From contig NZ_JAYGHR010000071.1 of assembly GCF_034932365.1 (NCBI RefSeq), forward strand, positions 1 to 64,000: a DNA stretch of 64,000 nt, read 5' to 3'. A program made the translations under genes and the position numbers. Each line of letters opens with the position of its first letter. Position 1 is the first letter of the stretch. Under the pieces are notes generated by a model. That model did not search any database and was not told the origin of the DNA. It saw only the letters and a list, made by a program, of their open reading frames with translations. Of the stretch, positions 17,749 through 27,174 are shown one piece after another. Source of the stretch: Capilliphycus robustus. GTDB lineage: Bacteria > Cyanobacteriota > Cyanobacteriia > Cyanobacteriales > Microcoleaceae.

Positions 17749-17943
17749 CTAACTCATTGAGGCGTTGCTACGGTCATAGCTGGTGCGGAAGTTTTCGGTG
17801 GGCTTCCCTTGAATTGTGCTGTGATAGTCACCGACTTCTATACCCACTTCGTCAGCAACCCGATTGAGCATAGCTTGTTGACGATTTTTAACCATCTGGT
17901 GATGACGCATCATTAAAGAACGAGCCTGATCTTGAGTACCCAT
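17749..17943 (-). CDS. Conserved 64-aa protein, paralogue 1
   Basis: This small basic, His-rich protein starts MGTQDQARSLMMRHHQMVKN and ends YDRSNASMS. It is paralogous along its whole length to the gene 85 bases upstream (about two thirds of residues identical). A clear ribosome site (AGGAGAG) precedes the ATG. There is no membrane segment or known domain. The matching length, ends and spacing show both are real genes. Function is unknown; the family appears to be cyanobacterial. Confidence 0.75.
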   Translation of the reverse strand: MGTQDQARSLMMRHHQMVKNRQQAMLNRVADEVGIEVGDYHSTIQGKPTENFRTSYDRSNASMS

Positions 17944-18028
17944 TTTGATTGCTCTCCTAAATTTTTAATGAATCTTGATTTTTTCTTAAAGAATTGTCAG
18001 GGATTCTCAGAATAACCCTAGCTCACCC

Positions 18029-18223
18029 TTAGCTCATCGAAGCATTGCTGCGATCATAGTTTTGGCTGAAGGTGGGGTGGGGTTTTCCTTGAATGTGATT
18101 CCAGTAGTCTCCGGCTTCTAAACCGACTTCGGCGGCGGCTCGATTTAGCATCGACTGCTGACGGTTTTTAATGATCTGGTGATGACGGATCATCAACGCT
18201 CTGGCTTGGTCTTCAGTACCCAT
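18029..18223 (-). CDS. Conserved 64-aa protein, paralogue 2
   Basis: This is the tandem partner of the previous gene: MGTEDQARALMIRHHQIIKN at the start, GDYWNHIQGKP in the middle, and the same YDRSNASMS tail. A GAGGAG ribosome site precedes the ATG. The most conserved parts between the two are the RHHQ..KNRQQ helix and the C-terminal tail, which suggests these contact a partner. Function is unknown. Confidence 0.75.
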   Translation of the reverse strand: MGTEDQARALMIRHHQIIKNRQQSMLNRAAAEVGLEAGDYWNHIQGKPHPTFSQNYDRSNASMS

Positions 18224-18435
18224 TTCTCTACTCCTCTTTTGGGGTTCAGTTCTGTCTGATGAGTCTGCTTCTTTGACTCACCTTTTTATCATAAACCATA
18301 ATTCTGTAGTCTATTTTACAAAATAAGCTATATTTACAATTCTTTACATAACTTTACATCAACAGGAGACAAACAGGATGAGTCCCTACCCTAGAGACGG
18401 ATAGGGATTTCCCCGACATTTGATCTCAACCCGAG

Positions 18436-20028
18436 TTAGAACAGCGGTCTATAGACATGGAAATCAATATTGGGGAAAATATTGTCAATCGCTTCGACCT
18501 TCTGCAACCAACCGGAGTCAATTTTTCCCTGAAGAACATCCTCAAACAGCTTATTAAAGCGCATCAGATGAGATTTAGTCCGTCGCTCCGCATAGGGCAC
18601 CATCGTTCCGGTACTCATAATAAACGCCCAGTCCGAAGATTGAGCTAAGAGCAATTCTCGTGCAGCTTGGTTGAGGGCGCGGCGTTCGAGTTCATCAGTC
18701 GGTTCTCGACAAGCCATCGTAACCATGCGTTCAGCCGCTTTGTGGAGGTGGGGATAAATCCAACTATTGGTATGATTGAGCCAATATTCATGGAACCCTT
18801 TGTAGCCCCAACTCGACTGAGCGGGTTTGCAAACTTGGTTGGTGGGGTATTTTTTCAGATAATCCGCTAAGTGAATCATCCCATAGGTTTTTTGATCGAA
18901 CCAAGTCTTGCGGAATAAACAATCCAAGAACCAGGGGCCTTCATACCACCAATGTCCGAACAGTTCTGCATCATAGGGCGAGACAATCACTGGAGGACGC
19001 TGCATAATACTGTAGAGATGCTCAACTTGCTGTTCTCGGTTCTGCATGAAATTTCCGGCGTGTTCAACCGTTTTTTCTCGCGCCCAATAGGGATCGTATA
19101 ATTCTTTTTCCGACAGCGCTACTCCACGACCTGTAATTTTGTGATATTTAATGCCTGTATTTTTGCGCTGACCATTCGGCATAATATAAGGCTTAATATA
19201 TTCATACTCAGCTTCCCAACCCAAATCTTTGTAGAATTCCCGATATTCCGGCGCACCCGGATAGCCGACTTCCGAAGACCACACCTGCTGAGAAGATTCA
19301 TGATCCCGTGCAAATACCGCCACGCCAGATTCCGTAAAAATGGGGGTGTAGGTGCCAAAACGGGGACGAGGACGAGCGTAGAGAATCCCGTGACAATCGG
19401 TGAGAAAATAGCGTAAACCTGCATCGGCGATTTGTCTATCTAAACCATCAAAGTAGGCGCATTCAGGTAGCCATATTCCCCTTGGGGGACAGCCAAAATT
19501 TTCCTCATAATGTTCACAGGCGACTTTGATTTGCGCCCAAACCGCCTGGGGGTACATTTTCATTAAGGGTAAATAACCATGAGTTGCCCCGCAGGTGATA
19601 ATCTCTAGGTTATTGGTGTCTTGAAATTGCTTAAAGGCTGTAATCAGGTCTCCCTGATAGCGTTCCCAGAGTTCTCGAACCTCAATAAATTCCTGGATGT
19701 AATGTTCAGCTAAGTAGCGGACATGACCATTGTGTTTGTTGCGTACAACTTCCTGTTCGACGAGTTGTTGGAGTTGGGCGAGATGCTTGTCAAAACGGTC
19801 TTGGAGAAGGGGATCACGTAACATTGACACCAAGGGAGGCGTCAAACTCATGGTCATTTTAAAATCAACCCCATCCCGTTTTAACCCTTCAAACATTTTG
19901 ATGAGCGGGACATAGGTTTCTGAGATCGCTTCAAATAGCCATTCTTCCTCTAAGACATAATCGCTCTCTGGATGTCGGACAAAAGGCAGATGAGCATGAA
20001 GAACCAGAGCGAGATAGCCAATAGCCAT
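18436..20028 (-). CDS. GH57 family 1,4-alpha-glucan branching enzyme (DUF1957)
   Basis: This is a glycoside hydrolase family 57 enzyme of 530 aa, related to branching enzymes that form alpha-1,6 branches in glycogen. Marks in order are LVLHAHLPFVRHPE at the N-terminus, ATHGYLPLM, the catalytic Glu in GIWLPECAYFDGL (about residue 187), the catalytic Asp in SPYDAELFGHWWYEGP (about 354), and the C-terminal helical DUF1957 region with QSSWGYKGFHEYWLN. There is no signal peptide, so it is cytoplasmic. Chain length and all motifs are normal. Activity as branching enzyme rather than amylase is inferred from family. Confidence 0.9.
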   Translation of the reverse strand: MAIGYLALVLHAHLPFVRHPESDYVLEEEWLFEAISETYVPLIKMFEGLKRDGVDFKMTMSLTPPLVSMLRDPLLQDRFDKHLAQLQQLVEQEVVRNKHNGHVRYLAEHYIQEFIEVRELWERYQGDLITAFKQFQDTNNLEIITCGATHGYLPLMKMYPQAVWAQIKVACEHYEENFGCPPRGIWLPECAYFDGLDRQIADAGLRYFLTDCHGILYARPRPRFGTYTPIFTESGVAVFARDHESSQQVWSSEVGYPGAPEYREFYKDLGWEAEYEYIKPYIMPNGQRKNTGIKYHKITGRGVALSEKELYDPYWAREKTVEHAGNFMQNREQQVEHLYSIMQRPPVIVSPYDAELFGHWWYEGPWFLDCLFRKTWFDQKTYGMIHLADYLKKYPTNQVCKPAQSSWGYKGFHEYWLNHTNSWIYPHLHKAAERMVTMACREPTDELERRALNQAARELLLAQSSDWAFIMSTGTMVPYAERRTKSHLMRFNKLFEDVLQGKIDSGWLQKVEAIDNIFPNIDFHVYRPLF

Positions 20029-20441
20029 AATGATTTAACTTGAATAGAGAGAAAACAGATAGGGGCTTGCTGACAACTTTACAATATCTTAGGATTTTAA
20101 AGCGAAACATGAACACAGCGATAATAATGATTCGGATGTCTGATCCCCGGATTGGTGTTTTTGTTCTCAAATTCCTTAAGCAGAGGAGACAGAATGTAGT
20201 AATATTCGCGGTTGTGACTTCTGACTCCTCTATTGTTCAATGAGTGACAGGTGACGCTCAAAACACGATAAGGCTATCTCCTGTGTTGCTGGGTGAGTAG
20301 CGATCGCTTCGTCACCAATTGTATCAATCAACATTGTGTCAAAACCGCCCCTAACTGTTTATGGGTCACAGTTGTTGATTCGCCAATGTTCAGAATATCA
20401 TTAGTTGGGTCAAGGGTGGCAATTTTTCTCGTTTGATGGGA
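20029..20441. other. Gene-poor stretch with a possible small remnant on the minus strand
   Basis: No recognised gene is present. On the minus strand, 20230-20334 could encode a 34-residue peptide (MLIDTIGDEAIATHPATQEI). An overlapping frame just upstream reads RKIATLDPTNDILNIGESTT to a stop. Their amino acid make-up looks like a decayed gene rather than random sequence, but no family can be named. Confidence 0.3.
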
Positions 20442-21140
20442 CTACGCCAGATCGAATAATAATATTTCAGCCTCTTCTGTTGCTTCTAGGGTGATTTGGC
20501 TTTGATCGCTGATGGCTAGTCCATCCCCTGATTTTAAGGTTATATCATTGACTAGGAGTTCACCTCGAAGCACTTGAACCCAAGCATGGCGTTGGGGGGC
20601 GAGGTCATAGAAAAGGCGTTCACTTTTCGATAAAATAGCCGCAGATAAGTTAACATCCTGATGGATTTTCAGTGATCCGTTTTCAGGGTTTGAAGCTGCA
20701 ATCTGTTGAAATTGACCGGGAGTTTCTAACAGGTTAAACGCTTTTTGTTCATAACTGGGGGGGAGTCCGATTTGGTTGGGAAGTATCCAAATTTGCACAA
20801 AATGAGCGGGTTCAGTTTTAGAGGCGTTAAATTCACTATGAAGAATACCTGTTCCTGCACTCATGCGTTGAACTTCTCCTCGATGAATGATTGCGCTTGT
20901 TCCGGTGCTATCTTGATGTTCGAGTGATCCTTCTAAGACATAGGTGAGAATTTCCATGTCTCGATGTCCGTGTGTATCAAACCCGGCGCCGGGACTGACT
21001 CGATCTTCGTTAATCACTCGTAAGGCGCGAAAGCCCATGTGTTTGGGGTCATAATAGTTGCCAAAAGAGAAGGTATGATAACTGTTTAACCATCCAAAGT
21101 TTGCTTGTCCTCTTTCGGTTGATTTTCTAAGGGTAATCAT
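20442..21140 (-). CDS. Pirin family protein (YhhW-like)
   Basis: This is a bicupin of 232 aa. The N-terminal cupin has the metal ligands in FDTHGHRDMEILTYVLEG and a later His in GTGILHSEFN, with the Glu nearby, as in quercetinase-type pirins. The frame is open for 44 codons upstream, but MITLRKSTERG is the conserved start. It is divergent from an HxlR regulator, a common pairing in which the regulator controls a redox or aromatic-stress enzyme. The true substrate is unknown. Confidence 0.9.
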   Translation of the reverse strand: MITLRKSTERGQANFGWLNSYHTFSFGNYYDPKHMGFRALRVINEDRVSPGAGFDTHGHRDMEILTYVLEGSLEHQDSTGTSAIIHRGEVQRMSAGTGILHSEFNASKTEPAHFVQIWILPNQIGLPPSYEQKAFNLLETPGQFQQIAASNPENGSLKIHQDVNLSAAILSKSERLFYDLAPQRHAWVQVLRGELLVNDITLKSGDGLAISDQSQITLEATEEAEILLFDLA

Positions 21141-21257
21141 GCTGAAAAACTCCTGAAATTTGTTGATAAAAATCTTGTTTATATTTTGAGGATAGATCAA
21201 ATCAGGGTAAACTGTGAAGTAGGCACTTGAATGTAAGATTGTATCTAAAAAGTAACT
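21141..21257. promoter_or_regulatory. Shared control region of pirin and hxlR-type gene
   Basis: These 117 bases separate two divergent starts. HxlR-type regulators usually bind such a shared region and control both genes. No clear palindrome is visible; the call rests on arrangement only. Confidence 0.35.
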
Positions 21258-21635
21258 ATGCAAGCTCCTCAAGAACAGTCTAAGAAAGAAAATTGTCCGG
21301 CTGAGACGACGTTAGCGTTGATTAATGGACGCTGGAAATTGTTGATTTTGCGAGAGTTATTTTCCGGGGTGAAGCGGTTTAATCAACTTCAGCGATCGCT
21401 AACGGGAGTGACTCAAAAAATGTTAACACAACACCTGCGAGAAATGGAAGCAGATGGTCTTGTGTATCGAAAAGTTTATCCAGAAATTCCGCCGAAAGTT
21501 GAATATTCGCTCACCTCAACAGGAGAAAGTCTAAAACCCTTAATTGAGAAGATGCACGAATGGGGAATTGAGAAGTCAGAAGTCAGAAGTCAGAAGTCAG
21601 AAGTCAGAAGTTTAGAATTGCCACATGAGATCTAG
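21258..21635 (+). CDS. HxlR family transcriptional regulator
   Basis: This is a winged-helix regulator with the HxlR core: CPAETTLALINGRWKLLILR, ELFSGVKRFNQLQR, GVTQKMLTQHLREMEADGLV and RKVYPEIPPKVEYSLT. The core ends at about residue 105 (MHEWGIEK). The last 17 or so residues (SEVRSQKSEVRSLELPHEI) are encoded by a GAAGTCA direct repeat and are not part of the family. It probably controls the divergent pirin gene in response to a small molecule or redox signal. Confidence 0.9.
   Translation: MQAPQEQSKKENCPAETTLALINGRWKLLILRELFSGVKRFNQLQRSLTGVTQKMLTQHLREMEADGLVYRKVYPEIPPKVEYSLTSTGESLKPLIEKMHEWGIEKSEVRSQKSEVRSLELPHEI
21583..21622. repeat. GAAGTCA direct repeats at the end of the hxlR-type gene
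   Basis: About five copies of AGAAGTC(A) run through the 3' end of the coding sequence and add repeat-encoded residues to the regulator. This is the kind of heptamer repeat normally found between genes in these genomes. Confidence 0.8.
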
Positions 21636-21665
21636 GAAGATTGCCTATTCCCGACTCCCTATTCC

Positions 21666-23657
21666 CTAATGAGAAGCGAGCTTTTTTTGTTCTTCTTTGG
21701 TCAAGAATTCAGGAACATATTCAGGAAGTAGAATCATAAAGGTTGAACCCACATCCAGTTCACTTTGGACTTGAATTGTACCCTGCATCATTTGACAAAA
21801 ACGCAGACTAATGGATAATCCTAAACCCGTTCCGCCGTATTTGCGAGTTGTTGAATTATCGGCTTGAACAAAGGGCTGAAAGACTTTTTCTACTTGTTCG
21901 GGTGTCATGCCAATTCCCGTATCTATCACACTAAAAACAATCCAATTATCGGATATTTTATCAGCGTTATTATAAGATTCTAAACCATTTTTTTGTTCCC
22001 GGGGAGAATGACCATTTTGAATCGGTTCTGTTGTCCGAACCACTTTTAAAGTTACGCAGCCCTGTTGAGTAAATTTGGCGGCATTACTCAATAGATTTAA
22101 TAAAGCTTGCTTAACTTTTGTGCGATCGGCGTACATTAAACCGATAGAATTAAGACAATCAATATTAAACTTATTATTATTTTTATGAACTAAAGGCTGA
22201 ACAATGGCCTGAACTTCATTAATCAACGTGGCAATATCAAACTGTTCAAGATAGAGATTCATCTCCCCAGATTCGAGTTTAGAAATATCTAAAATATCTT
22301 GAATCAGAGCCAATAAATGTAAACCGGAAGCTTTAATCTGTTCTAGGTCGGGAATAAAATCAGTATAGCCTAAATCTTCAGCATCTTCTCGCAACAAATC
22401 ACTATAGCCAATAATCGCATTTAAAGGAGTCCGTAACTCATGACTCATACTGGCCAAGAATTCACTTTTTGCATGATTAGCAGCTTCCGCCTCTTCTTTG
22501 GCTTGTTGTAACTCAATTTGGGCTAATTTACTATCCGTAATATCGCGAACTATTGCTAAAACTTCATTATTACCACTAACGACAATACGGGCTTCAAAAT
22601 GACATCGCTTTCCATCAATAAACCACTCATATTCAAAAATCTGAATTTGATCGGTTTGTAGGGCTTCTAGAACGTGATCCGTATACAATTGAGCCACGTG
22701 TTCAGGCAACAAATCATAAACGGTTTTATTGAGATGTTTGCTCAAAGACTGAAGCAAATAGCCATTTCTAGAGGCTTTAAAATCCAGAAAAATTCCTTCG
22801 CGACTGAAGCGAAACATTAAATCAGGAATCGCATTCAGCAAGGCGCGATTTTTAGCTTCACTTTGACGTAGGGCTTCGGCTCGATGTTCTAAACTTTGAA
22901 TCAGTTTTTCTTTACTTTCAATCAGTTCTCGCAACTGATCAGTCATACGATTAAAAGAATCAGCTAACAACTCCAATTCATCCTGAGTCTGAATCGTAAT
23001 TTTTTGAGTCAAATCTCCCTCAGCCAGACGTTGTGTAGCCGCCGTCATTTGCTGGAGAGGTTCAGTAATTGAGCGACTCAAAACCAACGCCAAGGCGGTT
23101 CCGGCTGTAGCGGCGGTGATGGCGACAATCAAGCCTTGATTGCGAACGGCTGCCATTTTAGCTTCTAATGGAGCGGTTGATAAGCCCACACTCACGGCGC
23201 CCAAGCGTTGACGCCCGACTTTCACAGCTTTTCCGGCGAGTAACTGATCGTCTTCCCATTGAAAAATCGTGTGATTACTTTGGACTAATATTTGACCAAA
23301 GGGATCAGGTTCAACCCGATGCACCAACACACTATCACTGTAAGCATCTGCGACAATACGACCTTGCTTTTCATAAATACGTCCGGCGGAGAGAACTTGA
23401 TCGGCTCCGAGTTGCCCCATAATTTCTTCCATGAAGTCAGCATTGAGCATATACAGAGAGTCTGCTGTTGTCACCGCCAACGTATCTAAAAGAATCCTGG
23501 CTTGTTGTTCAAGTTCTTTGCGAAAGGTTTGTTGTTCACGACGTAGGGATAGCCAGGTAACGCTCACCACAGCAACGATGACCAAGCTTGTCATGGCCAA
23601 CGTTAACTTGCTTGCTAGCGACACCCGTCTGATCCCAAAAAGGCGCATCCAACTCAC
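21666..23657 (-). CDS. Membrane sensor histidine kinase (HAMP-PAS-HisKA-HATPase)
   Basis: This is a 663-aa histidine kinase. Membrane segments at about 17-38 and 178-198 flank a periplasmic sensor region. A HAMP domain follows (SITEPLQQMTAATQRLAEGD), then a coiled coil, a PAS domain (about 270-385), the HisKA box KSEFLASMSHELRTPLNAI, and a HATPase with DTGIGM and GGTGLGLSIS. No receiver is attached. Its ATG overlaps the stop of the upstream PhnD-like lipoprotein gene by four bases, so the two are co-translated and probably work as one sensing unit: binding protein plus kinase. No response regulator lies nearby. Confidence 0.9.
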   Translation of the reverse strand: MSWMRLFGIRRVSLASKLTLAMTSLVIVAVVSVTWLSLRREQQTFRKELEQQARILLDTLAVTTADSLYMLNADFMEEIMGQLGADQVLSAGRIYEKQGRIVADAYSDSVLVHRVEPDPFGQILVQSNHTIFQWEDDQLLAGKAVKVGRQRLGAVSVGLSTAPLEAKMAAVRNQGLIVAITAATAGTALALVLSRSITEPLQQMTAATQRLAEGDLTQKITIQTQDELELLADSFNRMTDQLRELIESKEKLIQSLEHRAEALRQSEAKNRALLNAIPDLMFRFSREGIFLDFKASRNGYLLQSLSKHLNKTVYDLLPEHVAQLYTDHVLEALQTDQIQIFEYEWFIDGKRCHFEARIVVSGNNEVLAIVRDITDSKLAQIELQQAKEEAEAANHAKSEFLASMSHELRTPLNAIIGYSDLLREDAEDLGYTDFIPDLEQIKASGLHLLALIQDILDISKLESGEMNLYLEQFDIATLINEVQAIVQPLVHKNNNKFNIDCLNSIGLMYADRTKVKQALLNLLSNAAKFTQQGCVTLKVVRTTEPIQNGHSPREQKNGLESYNNADKISDNWIVFSVIDTGIGMTPEQVEKVFQPFVQADNSTTRKYGGTGLGLSISLRFCQMMQGTIQVQSELDVGSTFMILLPEYVPEFLTKEEQKKLASH

Positions 23658-24595
23658 CTGTTTTTGACCTTCTCATACAATTCTCGCATTCTGGCAATGT
23701 CTTCCTCAGTGGGGAAATTGTCAAATTTTGTTGTTTCTTCAAAATTCTCCATTACCTCCCGCCCTTCAGGAGACTGATCCATGTTGAGTAATGTTTGTTT
23801 GATTTGTTCAACAAGTTTTGGATCTAAGCCTTCTCGCGCCAAAACAACGTGACGAGCAACTTTTTCAGTTTCAGCTAATACAGTCATGGCTTCACGACTT
23901 TCGGGAGGAATATTTAAGAAACTGCGATGATCAATAGCGGCGGCATCCACTCGACGACTGATCACCCATTGAATATTATTTTGGTCGTCTTGGCTAAAGA
24001 CATAACCCACTTCGTCGGCTGCTACGCTTTCATCGGATGACTCTTTTTTCTTCATATTTAACCCCGCTTCCATCATGTGAACCATCGGTAACACATAGCC
24101 CGAAGTGGAGGTGGGGTCATCAAAGGCAACCTTGTGGCTGGTTAAATCATTCAAGCTTGTGAATCCGCTATCGGTCATGGCAAAGATGATAGTATAATAA
24201 ACAGCATCGCCACCTTTCCAACGACGCAGAACAGGTTTCGCTCCAGAGATTTCATTAACGAGCATCGCTGGATAGGGACTGTCGAAGTAGATATCGACCT
24301 CACCCGATTTGAGTAAGCTTGCCATCGCTTCTGTATCGGGGGCAACTTTGACTTCACCCACGCCAATGCCAAATTCTCCGAGATTTGCAGCCAGATAGTC
24401 GGCTAACGGTTGATAACGCTTAATTTTTTTTGCAGGTTGACTGGTGACATCTCCAACTACAATGGTTCCTGTTAACTCAGGGTTGTCCGCAGGGTCGTTT
24501 GTTTCGGGACTAGAGGTTGTTGTTTGAGCCGTACAACTGAACAATAGGGTAGCTAGACCCACAAGTAAAGTTTTTCCAAAGAAGGTGCGTAGCAT
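23654..24595 (-). CDS. PhnD-like periplasmic binding lipoprotein
   Basis: This 313-aa protein of the phosphate/phosphite/phosphonate binding (PhnD/PtxB) family is anchored by a lipobox (LLFSC). Family marks are VVGDVTSQPAKKIKRYQPLADYLA, then VDIYFDSPYPAMLV and HKVAFDDPTSTSGYVLPM. No ABC permease or ATPase gene is adjacent. The four-base overlap with the following histidine kinase suggests that it feeds a signal to the kinase rather than, or as well as, transport. Ligand class is inferred from the family only. Confidence 0.87.
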   Translation of the reverse strand: MLRTFFGKTLLVGLATLLFSCTAQTTTSSPETNDPADNPELTGTIVVGDVTSQPAKKIKRYQPLADYLAANLGEFGIGVGEVKVAPDTEAMASLLKSGEVDIYFDSPYPAMLVNEISGAKPVLRRWKGGDAVYYTIIFAMTDSGFTSLNDLTSHKVAFDDPTSTSGYVLPMVHMMEAGLNMKKKESSDESVAADEVGYVFSQDDQNNIQWVISRRVDAAAIDHRSFLNIPPESREAMTVLAETEKVARHVVLAREGLDPKLVEQIKQTLLNMDQSPEGREVMENFEETTKFDNFPTEEDIARMRELYEKVKNR

Positions 24596-25271
24596 TGGAT
24601 TTAATTTTGTAGTGTTGAGTCAGCAAGGGCTTTAACTTCAAGTATGGCATTTGTGTGAAACGATACTCAATTGGCGATCGCAAAAGTAGATGCAGAGGGA
24701 TTTCTTGGCAGTTGAGTAGAGTCGTCAGAGGGAATCGTCAAATCATAATCAGCTTCAGTGAGCTTGCCTTCACTGAGCAACAAAATAAATCATAGCTTGC
24801 CTATAGCGTGATTTTAACAAACCCTTGAGTGATCAATCAGTAATGAAATTTGAGAACTTGCTTCACATAGGGGTTTTTTTGGAGGATTTACGGAGTGCTT
24901 ATTTAAAGATTTAGTAAAAAATCAGTAAATTCAACTAGAAGAGCTTGTCATTTGCACTGTAAAAATGCAAGAATTCTGTATACTCACAGATGAATATCAA
25001 TTCTAATTCCCTCGTTAATGCTACTTATACAGTTAGTGATACATATGTAATGTGATATTCTCAGGGACATCTGTACTAGCAAAACAGATGAGTGCATCTT
25101 ATCCGCCAAGTGTTATGGGGCTAAACTCGTGAAAACCTTTGAAGCGGTAGAAGTGAGATCACTCTCTGAGAGCATCTTCACAGAGGGATAGATTCATGTT
25201 TTTCTATTGAGGTTTTCAGAAATTTTGATTTCATTTTCCTTAAAAACAAACTCTAACTCGGAGGTTTTTCA
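24596..25271. other. Intergenic region, no gene seen
   Basis: This AT-rich stretch lies between two divergent genes. It holds one GCGATCGC site. The only in-frame starts give peptides of about 20 residues without coding character. A long leader for the PEP-CTERM gene is possible. Confidence 0.5.
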
Positions 25272-27041
25272 ATGAACAACTTTGATCGGGGAAGCCGTAT
25301 CTGCTATCAAACCATGAAACATTTTGTTTTCTCAGCAATCCAGTCAACCTTTTTACTCGGTTTAATCTCAACTTCCGCTACTGCTTCTACGCTAAAAATC
25401 CAACCGATTGGGAGTTATTCTACAGGCATTTTTGATGATGAAGCTGCCTTTATTTCGGCATTTGATCCGTTTTCAAGCAATTTATTTGTAACAAATCGTA
25501 GCGCCCAGTCCATTGACATTCTTAGCCTGTCCAACCCCACGAACCCCTTCCTCGTGGGTCAGATCAAAATTCCGGATCTCAATCCCGATTTGTTTGGGAA
25601 TGTCCTTCATGTGCGTTCATTTAGCTATGATACTCAGAGTTTGTTTGCCGTTAGCGTAGAAAACGTTAATCGCCAAGACAACGGCAGTTTGTTATTCTTC
25701 AACGCCGATGGCAGTCTGTTTAACGGTAGCGTTGAAAATTCCTCGGTCATGGCTGGCCCCTTACCTGATATGTTCAGCTTTACACCCGACGGAACAAAGC
25801 TTCTTGTCGCGAATGAAGGAGAACCCAACGATGAGTATACGATCGATCCTGAAGGTTCAGTTAGCCTAATTGATTTAGAAAATCTGTTTGCAGGTTTGGC
25901 GCCCACAGAGACAAAAATTGGCTTAACGGACTTTAATGTTGGCGGTTCTAAAGCAGACAAACTAACAGGTGAAGGAATTCGGATTTTTGGGCCGAATGCT
26001 ACCGTTGCCCAAGACCTTGAACCCGAGTATATCACCGTTTCCGCAGATGGCAAAAAAGCCTGGGTGACATTCCAAGAAAATAATGCCATTGGTTTACTTG
26101 ATTTAGAAACTCAGGAATTTACCGAAATTGTCGGACTGGGATTTAAAGATCATCGTTTACCGGGTAATGCTTTAGATCCGAGTGATCGAGATGGCGGAAT
26201 TAACATCAAAAACTGGCCTGTATTTGGGATGTATCAACCCGATGAAGCCGCCGCTTATACCGCCAAAGGCAAGACTTATATTGTCATTGCTAATGAAGGT
26301 TCCGGTCGAGCATTTGATGATGGATATAGCGAAGAAGTTCGGGTGGAAGATTTAACCCTTGATCCCGATGCGTTTCCGGCGGATATTCAAGATCGAGATA
26401 AACTGGGTCGTTTAACGGTAACAAATCAACTGGGTGACACCGATGGCGATGGTGATTTTGATGAACTTTATGTCTTTGGTGGACGCAGTTTTTCCATCTT
26501 AGATGAAAACGGAAAAATGATTTTTGATAGCGGCGATCAATTTGAACAAATTACCGCTAAATTATTCCCTGAATACTTCAACGCCGATAACTCCGAAAAT
26601 AACTTCGATAACCGTAGCGACAACAAAGGCCCTGAACCAGAAGGTGTTACCATTGGTGAATTGTTTGGTCGTACCTATGCCTTTATTGGCTTAGAACGCA
26701 TTGGCGGAATTATGACCTATGATATTACTGATCCGTTGAATCCCTTCTTTGTCAGTTACGATAATAACCGGGATTTCTCGGTTGAATTCGACGAAAATGA
26801 AGAGGGAGATCCCGATCCGACTGATGAACAATTAGCGGCAGTTGGTGATTTAGGCCCGGAAGGATTGCTATTCATTGATGCCAAAAATAGCCCCAACGGA
26901 AAAACGCTGTTAATTTCAACGAATGAAGTGAGTGGAACCACAACGATTTATAGTGTTGAACGTGTTCCTGAACCCGGTACTATTTTAGGTCTTTTGGCTG
27001 CTAGTAGTTTAGGAAGTTTGATGGTGAAACGCAAGCGTTAA
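25272..27041 (+). CDS. Choice-of-anchor I family protein with PEP-CTERM sorting signal
   Basis: This 589-aa exported protein has an N-terminal signal (SAIQSTFLLGLISTSATAS). A beta-propeller-like body of the alkaline-phosphatase-like/choice-of-anchor I type follows: SFTPDGTKLLVANEGEPND, AYTAKGKTYIVIANEGSG, GPEPEGVTIGELFGRTYAF, and FIDAKNSPNGKTLLISTNE. The C-terminus is a PEP-CTERM signal: VPEPGTILG, a hydrophobic segment and KRKR. Such proteins are cut by an exosortase, which is not in this window. The first ATG has GGAGG eight bases upstream; MKHFVF 14 codons later is an alternative start. Confidence 0.9.
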   Translation: MNNFDRGSRICYQTMKHFVFSAIQSTFLLGLISTSATASTLKIQPIGSYSTGIFDDEAAFISAFDPFSSNLFVTNRSAQSIDILSLSNPTNPFLVGQIKIPDLNPDLFGNVLHVRSFSYDTQSLFAVSVENVNRQDNGSLLFFNADGSLFNGSVENSSVMAGPLPDMFSFTPDGTKLLVANEGEPNDEYTIDPEGSVSLIDLENLFAGLAPTETKIGLTDFNVGGSKADKLTGEGIRIFGPNATVAQDLEPEYITVSADGKKAWVTFQENNAIGLLDLETQEFTEIVGLGFKDHRLPGNALDPSDRDGGINIKNWPVFGMYQPDEAAAYTAKGKTYIVIANEGSGRAFDDGYSEEVRVEDLTLDPDAFPADIQDRDKLGRLTVTNQLGDTDGDGDFDELYVFGGRSFSILDENGKMIFDSGDQFEQITAKLFPEYFNADNSENNFDNRSDNKGPEPEGVTIGELFGRTYAFIGLERIGGIMTYDITDPLNPFFVSYDNNRDFSVEFDENEEGDPDPTDEQLAAVGDLGPEGLLFIDAKNSPNGKTLLISTNEVSGTTTIYSVERVPEPGTILGLLAASSLGSLMVKRKR

Positions 27042-27065
27042 AATTAGTAGGTTTAAAAGCCGATC

Positions 27066-27098
27066 AAAAACCCGGTTTCTTTGAGAAACCGGGTTTTT
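27066..27098 (+). terminator. Rho-independent terminator
   Basis: A perfect stem of AAAAACCCGGTTTCT and AGAAACCGGGTTTTT with a three-base loop ends in T residues, 25 bases after the PEP-CTERM gene. The same ACCCGGTTTCT arm recurs at 28.8, 35.07 and 49.7 kb. Confidence 0.9.
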
Positions 27099-27174
27099 AA
27101 AGTGTATTTATATCAAATCGAAAAAATAATGCTACTAAAGCTTCCAAATAGATGCCGGAATAATTTGGATGAAC

